Origin: an uncultured Anaerobutyricum sp.
GTDB taxonomy: Bacteria; Bacillota; Clostridia; Lachnospirales; Lachnospiraceae
Direction of reading: 5' to 3'
NCBI RefSeq assembly: GCF_934307085.1
Contig: NZ_CAKRCF010000012.1
Coordinates: 6,461 to 70,460 of the forward strand
DNA length: 64,000 nt
Position numbers and translations under genes: made by a program. This document shows positions 24,374 through 31,944 of this stretch, one piece after another. Each line of letters opens with the position of its first letter. Within the stretch, counting starts at the first letter, position 1. Below the pieces are notes generated by a model that was not told the DNA's origin, made no database searches, and saw nothing but the letters and a program-made list of their open reading frames with translations.

Positions 24374-25561
24374 ATGAAGACAAGAAGATTATTTTATGAA
24401 GATGTATATATTAAAGAATTTGAGGCAATTGTACTTTCCTGTGAGGAACGGGAAGGACGCTATTATACAATTTTAAATGAAACAGCTTTTTACCCGGAAG
24501 GTGGCGGACAGCCTGCAGATAAAGGAACGATTGAAAGTGAAAAAGTGATTGATGTACAGTATATCGATGGTGAACTGTACCACATTACCGAAAAGCCATT
24601 TGAAGAAGGAAGTCAGGTGGTTGGAAGAATTGACTGGGACTGGCGTTTTGATCTTATGCAGCAGCATTCTGGAGAACATATCGTCAGTGGAATGATTCAC
24701 GAGAAATACGGTTATGAGAATGTTGGATTTCATATGGGCGAGGAAGTGATTACTATTGATTTAAGTGGAATGTTAACATGGGAGCAGGCAATAAAAATTG
24801 AGAGAAAAGTAAATGCTTATATATGGATGAATCAGAAAGTAAACATTTTTTATCCCGACGAACGTCAGAGAAAGTTTATTCCTTATAGAAGTAAAAAAGA
24901 ACTTACCGGAGAAATTCGGTTAGTAGAATTTCCGGGAGCAGACCTTTGTGCCTGCTGTGGACTGCATGTAACACATGCCAGTCAGATAGGATTGGTAAAG
25001 ATTCTTTCCTGTAAAAAGTTCCGTGAAGGAGTCCGAATGGAGCTGCTTTCTGGCAAACGTGCTTTGGAGTATCTATCAGAGAGTACTGTACAAAATAGTA
25101 AGATAGCAGTCAATCTTTCTGTAAAAGAAAGTGAGACAGAAGGGGCAGTAAAGAGACTGCTTAAAGAAATCTATGACTTAAAGGGCCAACTTGCACAGGA
25201 AAAACAGAAGAACTTTATAGCAAAAGCTGTAGCTTGTACGGACAAAGGAAATGTTTTCCTGATTGAGAGTGCAATGGAAGCTGCAGAAGTACGGAAATGC
25301 ACTGATGCTATTTTAGATACCTGTGGAGGGAGTGCAGCATTTTTTGCAGGTGATGATGAGAATGGTTATAAGTACGCTGTTGGACAAAGAGATGGTGATG
25401 TCAGAGAACTTGTAAAAAAGTTAAATAGTGCGCTTAATGGCAGAGGTGGTGGAAAGCCATTTTTTGCCCAAGGTTCTGTAAAAACAGTGGAAAAAGAAAT
25501 CAAAAGTTTCTTTAAAAAAGTATCAGAAGATTTGAAGAAAGATTTTATTTATATAGAATAA
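24374..25561 (+). CDS. Alanyl-tRNA editing protein (AlaX-L type)
   Basis: 395 residues from ATG 24374 (AAGAGG site). It is a free-standing homologue of the AlaRS editing domain, which removes serine or glycine mis-charged on tRNA-Ala. An N-terminal beta-barrel with FYPEGGGQPADKG precedes the zinc site: HSGEH (QQHSGEHIVSG) and CACCGLHVTH. The C-terminal half has a coiled helix (VKRLLKEIYDLKGQLAQEKQ) and a DHHA1-like domain (GGGKPFFAQGS). The length is that of the large AlaX class. It is monocistronic. Confidence 0.9.
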   Translation: MKTRRLFYEDVYIKEFEAIVLSCEEREGRYYTILNETAFYPEGGGQPADKGTIESEKVIDVQYIDGELYHITEKPFEEGSQVVGRIDWDWRFDLMQQHSGEHIVSGMIHEKYGYENVGFHMGEEVITIDLSGMLTWEQAIKIERKVNAYIWMNQKVNIFYPDERQRKFIPYRSKKELTGEIRLVEFPGADLCACCGLHVTHASQIGLVKILSCKKFREGVRMELLSGKRALEYLSESTVQNSKIAVNLSVKESETEGAVKRLLKEIYDLKGQLAQEKQKNFIAKAVACTDKGNVFLIESAMEAAEVRKCTDAILDTCGGSAAFFAGDDENGYKYAVGQRDGDVRELVKKLNSALNGRGGGKPFFAQGSVKTVEKEIKSFFKKVSEDLKKDFIYIE

Positions 25562-25877
25562 AAAAGGTGAACACGATTATAGGAATGCTTCTAGAATCTG
25601 TTTGAAAAGTTAAGTAGGGATTTTAGGTAATGCTTTGTTTGCTCTTTATCAATGTGTAAAAATTGAGAAAGAAGGTAAAAAGAAATATCTTTACAATTAT
25701 TTTTAAATGGGCTATTATTTTCATGAAAATTACTTTGTAGAAAGTTTCTATTGAACGTATACTTTTGATATTAGTTCAGAGCAGATGTGTAAAGTGATTC
25801 TAACAGGATGAGTTTTTTTAACGCTTTGGTAAGAATATAGAAAGTAGATGCTCAATAAAACAGAAAGGAAGGATATT
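25562..25877. other. Intergenic with a single MITE-like end
   Basis: Positions 25590-25609 (tctagaatctgtttgaaaag) match the left terminus of the MITE-like family, but I find no partner end nearby. The remainder is AT-rich with no convincing promoter or RNA structure. AAGGAAGG at 25864-25872 serves the lipoprotein gene. Confidence 0.4.
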
Positions 25878-26978
25878 ATGATTAAAAATAAACTAAAAAG
25901 ATTTGCGGCAGTTACTCTTGCAGGAATGATGGTCATAGGTGTGACAGCCTGCTCAACAAGCAAGAGTACGGCAAAGAAGAATACTGCACAGCCAGAACAG
26001 ATAACTGAGGCGACAACGGAGAATAAACAAAATACAACAGCAGATTATGTGGCATCGGATGTAGTGTTGCCGGAAAACTTTGATAATATGATTTATCCAA
26101 TAGAGGCCTTAATGGTTCAGAAGTTTTCAAGAGGTTATGATTATTATACGGATAGTACCAGTGAGGAGGAATCAGATTCTTTCTGGTTTTCTATGGCAGT
26201 ATTAACTTCATTAATGGAAACACAGTCTGCATATGGCGATGGGACAGAGTCTGATTCTTTCTACTATTTAAAAGAGAATACATCTAATATGTATGCTTCT
26301 GCATTATATAATGAATATGGAAAGGGAAATATGGAATTTCCAGAAATTCCTGATGGAGATAAATATGTAACTTATGATGATAATAAAGAAGAATATGGTT
26401 TCTTAAAAGGAGATGTAGGAAGTCTTGTTCCATACATTACAGACTGTACAAATGATGGAAAAGACTATATCATTACAGCGGAACTTCGTAATACAGAGAC
26501 AGATGAAGTAAAGGGAACTTATGAGCTGAGTATAACAAAGACCTCTTTTGATGGAGACGATAACTGCTTTAATTATTCAGTAACTTCTATCAAAGAAAAA
26601 GGAAGCAGCGGTGCTGCTTCATCTACAGAGGAGAATACAACAGCTACAAGCGAAACATCAGAAAGCACAGATCAAAATAGTATAGAGACTACATCTGAGG
26701 AGAACACAACAGAAAGTGGTGCTACAGATAACACATCTTCTAACGGCAGTTCAGAAGGAATTTCTCAGGATGATGCTTTGCAGCAGGCTAAAGCTTATTA
26801 TGGAAGTGATGCAGAATATTCCTACAAGAGTACAATAACTGTAGGGGATAAGGAATATTATGATTTTTCTGTAAAAGGTGATAATGTCAGCAGTACAGAT
26901 GTATTGGTATCTTTAGATGGACAGGATGTCATCGGCGGAACGATAAATGATGACGGAAGCTGGTCATTTGACCAATAA
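25878..26978 (+). CDS. Predicted lipoprotein with Ser/Thr linker
   Basis: 366 residues from ATG 25878. A type II signal peptide (KLKRFAAVTLAGMMVIG) ends in the lipobox VTAC, so the mature protein is lipid-anchored outside the membrane. A folded domain (about 55-245) contains repeated YYTDSTSEEESD- and YVTYDDNKEEYG-like stretches. It is followed by a low-complexity Ser/Thr/Glu linker (about 247-298) and a C-terminal domain of about 70 residues (ISQDDALQQAKAYYG...DGSWSFDQ) reminiscent of PepSY-type modules. I assign no function. Confidence 0.8.
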   Translation: MIKNKLKRFAAVTLAGMMVIGVTACSTSKSTAKKNTAQPEQITEATTENKQNTTADYVASDVVLPENFDNMIYPIEALMVQKFSRGYDYYTDSTSEEESDSFWFSMAVLTSLMETQSAYGDGTESDSFYYLKENTSNMYASALYNEYGKGNMEFPEIPDGDKYVTYDDNKEEYGFLKGDVGSLVPYITDCTNDGKDYIITAELRNTETDEVKGTYELSITKTSFDGDDNCFNYSVTSIKEKGSSGAASSTEENTTATSETSESTDQNSIETTSEENTTESGATDNTSSNGSSEGISQDDALQQAKAYYGSDAEYSYKSTITVGDKEYYDFSVKGDNVSSTDVLVSLDGQDVIGGTINDDGSWSFDQ

Positions 26979-27152
26979 AGGAATTTGGTTTGTGAGGATG
27001 TGAAAATAGACGGACCCACACCTTCTATAATATATAAAAATGCTGCATTTCACGGCATTCAAACTGCTCGTCCGCAGTTTGAATTTGTTCAAAGGCACAT
27101 TTATAATTACACAGTACTGAATGACTATACCTAAAAAGAAAGAGAAAGAAAG

Positions 27153-28388
27153 ATGAAGAATCAAAACAACACCGTACAAAGTGGGGGAAAACAAAGCTTT
27201 CTACAGAAAAAGAATGTAGAGATTTCTTTTAAGAGATATGCCATTGATGCGATGGGAGCGATGGCTCTTGGATTATTTGCTTCCCTCTTAATTGGAACGA
27301 TTATTAAGACATTGGCAGAGAATGTCGGTACGACTGGCATGATGGCTACATTAGCAGCAATTACAGACACGAGCGAGCTTACTACAAAGGTTGCCGGACT
27401 TAGTATGTTAAACAGGTTCTGTTGGATTTTATGGCAGATTGGCAATTATGCAACGATGGTAACGGGTGTAGCAATGGCAGCAGCGATTGGCTATGCGTTA
27501 GATGCACCGCCATTAGTACTGTTTTCTTTATGTGCAGTAGGCCAGGCTACAAATACATTAGGAGGTTCTGGTGGACCGCTGGCTGTATTATTTGTAGCAA
27601 TCATTGCATGCGAAGTAGGTAAACTTGTATCTAAAGAGACAAAGATTGATATTTTAGTAACTCCGGCAGTGACGATTATTGTTGGTGTAGGCACCGCGAT
27701 GGTGCTTGCTCCGATTTTCAAGATAATCTGTGATTCTTTGGGAACATTTATTGGATGGGCAACAAACTTACAGCCATTTTTCATGGGGATCATCATTTCT
27801 GTTGTTGTCGGTGTTGTTCTTACATTACCAATCAGTTCTGCAGCAATCTGTGCGGCGGTTGGCATTAGTGGTGGCGCAGTTCTTGCAGGGGTCTTAGATG
27901 GTAGTATTTCTATGGATGTATGGAATGGCCTTGCACTTGCAGGAGGAGCGGCAACAGTAGGATGTTGCTGTAATATGCTCGGATTTGCTGTGATTAGTTA
28001 CCCGGATAATGGAGTAGGAGGTCTTGTAGCGCAGGGACTTGGAACATCTATGTTACAGGTGCCGAATCTGATGCGTAAACCCGTTTTATGGATTCCGCCA
28101 GTACTTACTTCAGCAATCTTAGGACCGGTTGCAACTTGCATTTTTCAGCTTCGCAATAATGGAGCAGCGATTTCTTCCGGGATGGGAACAGCTGGTTTAG
28201 TAGGCCCGATTGGCATTATCACAGGCTGGTCCAATATGCCGAAGGGATACACTGTTGATGCTTTTGACTGGATTGGAATGATTTTAGTCTGCTTTATACT
28301 TCCTATTGTTTTAAGCTGGGCTATTGGAAAGTTCATGCGAAAAAAAGGATGGATTAAAGAAGGAGACTTGAAGGTAGATTTAGGATAA
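27153..28388 (+). CDS. PTS EIIC_2 / PfoR-like membrane protein
   Basis: 411 residues, about ten membrane segments. The Gly/Ala-rich pattern with NTLGGSGGPLAVLFVAI, PISSAAICAAVGISGGA and GWSNMPKGYTVDAFDW fits the stand-alone PTS_EIIC_2 family that includes clostridial PfoR. No EIIA or EIIB gene is adjacent, so classic sugar phosphotransfer is not supported locally. PfoR was named as a regulator in Clostridium perfringens; whether this protein transports or regulates is open. The ribosome site is only a weak AGAAAGAGAAAG, so expression may be low. Upstream (27057-27083) is a short dyad, caaactgc...gcagtttg. Confidence 0.78.
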   Translation: MKNQNNTVQSGGKQSFLQKKNVEISFKRYAIDAMGAMALGLFASLLIGTIIKTLAENVGTTGMMATLAAITDTSELTTKVAGLSMLNRFCWILWQIGNYATMVTGVAMAAAIGYALDAPPLVLFSLCAVGQATNTLGGSGGPLAVLFVAIIACEVGKLVSKETKIDILVTPAVTIIVGVGTAMVLAPIFKIICDSLGTFIGWATNLQPFFMGIIISVVVGVVLTLPISSAAICAAVGISGGAVLAGVLDGSISMDVWNGLALAGGAATVGCCCNMLGFAVISYPDNGVGGLVAQGLGTSMLQVPNLMRKPVLWIPPVLTSAILGPVATCIFQLRNNGAAISSGMGTAGLVGPIGIITGWSNMPKGYTVDAFDWIGMILVCFILPIVLSWAIGKFMRKKGWIKEGDLKVDLG

Positions 28389-28392
28389 AGAT

Positions 28393-28517
28393 TTCTGATT
28401 TGGGAGTCTGGATAGACGCTGTTGTGGATGTGTTTATGGCTAGATTGTCAGAAGTCAGCGATGCAATCCGATACATACTTCTCCATAGCGGCGTCTATTC
28501 AGAACGAAAAATCAGAA
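28393..28517. terminator. Long imperfect inverted repeat between convergent genes
   Basis: Arms of about 36 bases (28393-28428 and 28482-28517) pair with several G-T wobbles around a 53-base loop. The structure separates the convergent EIIC_2 gene and the ABC permease gene and reaches into the latter's stop codon. It lacks a long T run, so its role as a two-way terminator is inferred from position. Confidence 0.55.
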
Positions 28518-29306
28518 GTTACTAAAATGTTTTTCTAATCGGTTGAGAATTCCATATAATAATGCTGCAATCAAGCAAAGCAGTACGATAGAGAGCATCA
28601 CCCAATCCATTTTAAAGACCTGCGAGCCATATATGATAAGATAGCCCAGACCTTCTTTTGCTGCAAGAAACTCTCCGATGACCACACCGATAAGACAAAG
28701 ACCGATGTCAACTTTCAAGATACTTAAAATTGTTGGCAGGTTCATCGGCAGGATTACTTTTGTTAGGCAGTCTGTTCGATTACCGTGGAGTGTGCGGATA
28801 AGCTTCAATTTATCCGGATCAGTGGATATAAAGCTTGTAAACAGATTTAGAATACTACCGAATATAGCAACGGATATTGCAGTTACAATAATGGTTTTCA
28901 TGTTGTTACCAAGCCATACGATAAAGATAGGGGCCATTGCGGATTTTGGAAGGCTGTTTAAAATGACAAAATAAGGCTCTAAAATTTCACTTAGCGTATT
29001 GTTCCACCACAAAAGAATAGCAGTGAGAAGACTTATCGCAGCAACGAGAAAGAAACTTACAAAGGTTTCTAAAAGAGTGATTCCCAAGTGCTTTAGGAGC
29101 TGTCCGCTAAGAAGAAGTCCAAAGCCAGATGAGAGCATTCGTGAAGGACTGCTAAAGATAAAGGCATTGATTATTCCGGTGCGGGAAGTGATTTCCCAGA
29201 GAATAATAAAAAATATGAATAAAAAAAGCTGAAAGAACAGGACAAGCTGCCTATGCTGTCTTGTTCTTTTCATATATAGAAGTTGTTCCTTTGAGATTTT
29301 ATTCAT
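28512..29306 (-). CDS. NitT/TauT-type ABC transporter permease
   Basis: 264 residues with about six membrane segments. The EAA-like cytoplasmic loop (LPMNLPTILSILKVDIGLCLIGVV, near residue 190) identifies a BPD_transp_1 permease of the SsuC/TauC/ThiX group. It overlaps the ATPase gene by 8 bases. No binding-protein gene is present on either side, although this importer class needs one, so the substrate (sulfonate, nitrate or a pyrimidine precursor are the usual choices) cannot be told. Confidence 0.88.
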   Translation of the reverse strand: MNKISKEQLLYMKRTRQHRQLVLFFQLFLFIFFIILWEITSRTGIINAFIFSSPSRMLSSGFGLLLSGQLLKHLGITLLETFVSFFLVAAISLLTAILLWWNNTLSEILEPYFVILNSLPKSAMAPIFIVWLGNNMKTIIVTAISVAIFGSILNLFTSFISTDPDKLKLIRTLHGNRTDCLTKVILPMNLPTILSILKVDIGLCLIGVVIGEFLAAKEGLGYLIIYGSQVFKMDWVMLSIVLLCLIAALLYGILNRLEKHFSNF

Positions 29307-30069
29307 CAGCTTTTAACTCCTTCCATATCTGGTTAAAATAATTCTGAAACATTGGATGGATACGGGCTTCTTTTGAAGAAAGCTTTTTGTCAGTTCCAAA
29401 ATCAATAGTGACAATCGTACGAATGTGGCCTGGACGTTTTCCGAGAACGATGATACGGTCAGCAATACTGATGGCTTCGGAGAGATCGTGGGTGACGAGC
29501 AGAGTAGTGACTCCGCTTTGGCGGATGATTTTTGCGATGTCATCAGATACGTCAAGCCGAGTCTGATAATCTAATGCACTGAAAGGTTCATCAAGAAGGA
29601 GAAATTCTGGTTTTAAAGCGAGTGTACGAATTAGGGCGGCTCGTTGGCGCATGCCACCGGAAAGTTCTCTTGGATAGGCAGAAGCAAAATCAGCGATACC
29701 ATATTGAAACATCAGTTGTTGTACATATTCTAGATTCTTTTCTGTAAGCCGATGTTGTATTTCAAGGCCTAAAATGATATTTTTATATATAGTTCTATGC
29801 TCTAATAAATGGTCTTTTTGCAGCATATAGCCGATGGAGGGGGCTTTGTCAGAAGAGGTATATAAAAGACTGCCATCCTCTATAGGAATCAGTCCGGAAA
29901 TCAGTTCTAAAAGTGTGGATTTTCCACAGCCAGAAGGGCCGACAATTGCTGCAAATTCACCAGAGAAAAGGTCGAAATGAATATCTTTTAATGCAGGTGT
30001 TTCACCATTTTTTGTATGGTAAGTATGCGAAAGTCCGCGGACGGACAAGAAGAGTTTTGTTTGCGGCAA
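29299..30069 (-). CDS. NitT/TauT-type ABC transporter ATPase
   Basis: 256 residues. Complete motifs: Walker A GPSGCGKST, signature LSGGMRQRAALIRTLAL, Walker B FLLLDEPFSALD and switch His in VTHDLSEA. This is the SsuB/TauB type. Translation starts at TTG, the only start in frame after an upstream TGA, with AAAAGGA before it. The partner permease overlaps by 8 bases. It is divergent from the LspA-like gene with only 57 bases between, leaving no room for a riboswitch. Confidence 0.9.
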   Translation of the reverse strand: MPQTKLFLSVRGLSHTYHTKNGETPALKDIHFDLFSGEFAAIVGPSGCGKSTLLELISGLIPIEDGSLLYTSSDKAPSIGYMLQKDHLLEHRTIYKNIILGLEIQHRLTEKNLEYVQQLMFQYGIADFASAYPRELSGGMRQRAALIRTLALKPEFLLLDEPFSALDYQTRLDVSDDIAKIIRQSGVTTLLVTHDLSEAISIADRIIVLGKRPGHIRTIVTIDFGTDKKLSSKEARIHPMFQNYFNQIWKELKADE

Positions 30070-30126
30070 AGCGATTCATTCCTTTTCTGCGAGGTATAAT
30101 TTAACATATGCAAAGGAGGACTCAAA

Positions 30127-30711
30127 GTGATATATTTCATGATTGCAGCATCAATAATTGTAGCAGATAAGATAGCGAAAGAATATTTTAAAAGTTCTTT
30201 TCGGGGAAAACATCGGAAAAAAAAGACAGAAAGTCAAAAATTTGAAGCAGGACAAGGTGCAGAGGTTCGGAAAGTAAAGGAAGAAAAATTAAAACAGAGG
30301 GAAAATAATAATGGGAAGAAAGAAAAATGGGAAAATATTAGAAAAATAAAATGGATAAATTATTTGTCTCCAACAATTGAACTGTTAGAGAATAAAGGAG
30401 CGGCAAGTGGAATTCTAGAGAAACATCCCATAGTGTTAAAAATCATATCTGCCACAATGCTTTGTGTTTGTGTATTAGCCTTAGGAAAGGAACGGAAGAA
30501 AGGAAAGACTACAATGGCGGGAATCGGTTATGCATTACTTCTTGGAGGAGGTTTCAGCAATTTTATAGATAGGATGAAAAAGGGTTCTGTAACAGATTAT
30601 GTTCGTTTTTCTGAATTTCCAGTGAAAAAGATTAGTAATCTAGTATTTAATCTCAGTGATTTTGGCATATTTGCAGGGGTATTTTGTCTGCTATTCCGAA
30701 AAAATAGATAG
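30127..30711 (+). CDS. LspA-like protein with a charged insertion
   Basis: 194 residues from GTG 30127 with AAAGGAGG. Hallmarks of lipoprotein signal peptidase II are present: NKGAASG (about 89), GGFSNFIDR (141-149), then the catalytic pair Asp157 (VTDY) and Asp178 (FNLSDFG). Between the first membrane segment and the NKGAASG region lies about 65 residues of almost purely charged sequence (KHRKKKTESQKFEAGQGAE..., ENNNGKKEKWEN). Standard LspA is about 150-165 residues and has no such insert. It probably is not the main LspA; a specialised paralogue is inferred. Confidence 0.72.
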   Translation: MIYFMIAASIIVADKIAKEYFKSSFRGKHRKKKTESQKFEAGQGAEVRKVKEEKLKQRENNNGKKEKWENIRKIKWINYLSPTIELLENKGAASGILEKHPIVLKIISATMLCVCVLALGKERKKGKTTMAGIGYALLLGGGFSNFIDRMKKGSVTDYVRFSEFPVKKISNLVFNLSDFGIFAGVFCLLFRKNR

Positions 30712-30997
30712 AAAATCATTTCAAAGATTTAGGAAAGTAAGTAAGAAACCTCGGTAATACAATTGTCGAGTTTTACATAGGTAACTGTTTGTTATTTCAA
30801 AAAAAGAGAAAAAGAGATATAGAAAGAGGCATAAAAGAAATATAAAAAGGAAAAATAACCCCAAAGTTATCGGATAATAATAAATATTTTCAGAAAAAAG
30901 CAAAAACAGCAGAAAGAGTGAAATATAAGAGGAAATTGTGCATAATAGACAATAAAATATACATAAATTTACAAAAAGTGAAAGTTCGGAAAAAACA
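30712..30997. other. AT-rich gene-free stretch
   Basis: Very A-rich on the + strand with no ribosome sites or conserved pattern. Open frames on the - strand are low-complexity Phe/Leu shadows. It directly borders the DnaA-box cluster. Confidence 0.5.
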
Positions 30998-31088
30998 GGT
31001 GGATAAGAAAGGACAGTTGTCCACGACAAAAAAAGTTGAAAAATGTCGATAAACAGACTTATCCACTAAGTTATCCACATTATCCACA
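30998..31088. promoter_or_regulatory. Cluster of six DnaA-box-like sites
   Basis: Against the consensus TTATCCACA, two sites are perfect and directly adjacent (31071-31079 and 31080-31088, +). TTATCCACT (31059-31067, +), TTATCCACC (30998-31006, -) and TTATCGACA (31044-31052, -) match at 8 of 9. TTGTCCACG (31017-31025, +) matches at 7 of 9. Such density in 91 bases is typical of an origin or a DnaA-binding control region. It lies about 80 bases before the hpf promoter. No dnaA gene is in the window. Confidence 0.75.
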
Positions 31089-31166
31089 GTGGAAAAATAA
31101 AGGGAAAGAATGGAAAAATATATTGATGCAAAACATCTGTTTTGTGCGATTTTTTGAAATAATACA

Positions 31167-31195
31167 TTGCCAGAACGGAGAATTGTTGGTATAAT
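31167..31195 (+). promoter_or_regulatory. Promoter of hpf
   Basis: TTGCCA (31167-31172), a 17-base spacer and TATAAT (31190-31195), 33 bases from the start codon. Confidence 0.75.
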
Positions 31196-31227
31196 AATTA
31201 TAATATAAGAAAAAGGAGTGTGATCGT

Positions 31228-31755
31228 ATGCGTTACATTATTTACGGCAAAAATCTGGAGGTAACAGAAGGATTAAAGCAGGCTGTACACGATAAGTTCA
31301 GTAAGCTGGAGAAGTTCTTCACACCAGAGACAGAAGTTCAGGTCACATTAAGCGTGCAGAAAGATAACCAGATTGTAGAGGCTACGATTCCTATGAAGGG
31401 AACCATCTTAAGAGTAGAACCTACAAGTACAGATATGTATGTATCTATTGATATGGCAGTTGATTTACTGGAACGTATGATTCGCAAGTATAAGACCAAG
31501 ATTTCCAAGTATGGCAAGGGAGAACTTAAGTTTAACGATGAGTTCATGGAAGAAGATGTGGACAATCATGAGACAGTAACAATTACGAAGAGTAAGAGAT
31601 TTGCTATTAAGCCGATGGATGTTGAAGAAGCTTGTGTTCAGATGGAACTGTTAGGACATAATTTCTTTGTGTTCCGTAATGCGGAAACTTTTGAAGTGAA
31701 TGTAGTTTATAAGAGAAAAGATAAAACATATGGTTTGATTGAACCAGAATTCTAA
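31228..31755 (+). CDS. hpf: Long-form ribosome hibernation-promoting factor
   Basis: 175 residues. The N-terminal domain (MRYIIYGKNLEVTEGLKQAVHDKFSKLEKFF, to about 100) binds the 30S subunit. A linker leads to the C-terminal dimerisation domain (about 125-175, KRFAIKPMDVEEACVQMELLGHNFFVFRN). The two-domain length marks the long HPF that joins ribosomes into 100S particles in resting Firmicutes. AAAAGGAGTG precedes the ATG. A clean promoter and terminator make it a single-gene unit just upstream of secA, a frequent order in this group. Confidence 0.95.
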   Translation: MRYIIYGKNLEVTEGLKQAVHDKFSKLEKFFTPETEVQVTLSVQKDNQIVEATIPMKGTILRVEPTSTDMYVSIDMAVDLLERMIRKYKTKISKYGKGELKFNDEFMEEDVDNHETVTITKSKRFAIKPMDVEEACVQMELLGHNFFVFRNAETFEVNVVYKRKDKTYGLIEPEF

Positions 31756-31784
31756 AATTTTATATAGAATTACGAACGAAGGAA

Positions 31785-31815
31785 GAAGGCAGATAATTAT
31801 CTGCCTTCCCTTTTT
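31785..31815 (+). terminator. Rho-independent terminator of hpf
   Basis: GAAGGCAGATAA (31785-31796) is followed at once by its perfect complement (31797-31808) and then a T run. Confidence 0.9.
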
Positions 31816-31848
31816 CTGCATATTATCAGTATATTAGAGGATAAAAGC

Positions 31849-31877
31849 TTGAAAAGAGTTCTTATCAATGTTACAAT
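31849..31877 (+). promoter_or_regulatory. Promoter of secA
   Basis: TTGAAA (31849-31854), a 17-base spacer and TACAAT (31872-31877), about 70 bases before the start. Confidence 0.7.
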
Positions 31878-31944
31878 GTAAGCTGTATGTTTAAAATGAG
31901 TATACAGTATCTAATAAGATAATCATACCATATAGGAGGTAAAT

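Noticed and set aside
30721-31087. Two overlapping - strand frames rich in Phe and Leu
   Set aside because: Low-complexity shadows of A-rich DNA, no start signal, and they run across the DnaA boxes.
30998-31195. Chromosomal origin of replication
   Set aside because: No dnaA, dnaN, rpmH or gyr genes in the window and no change of gene direction here; kept only as a DnaA-box cluster.
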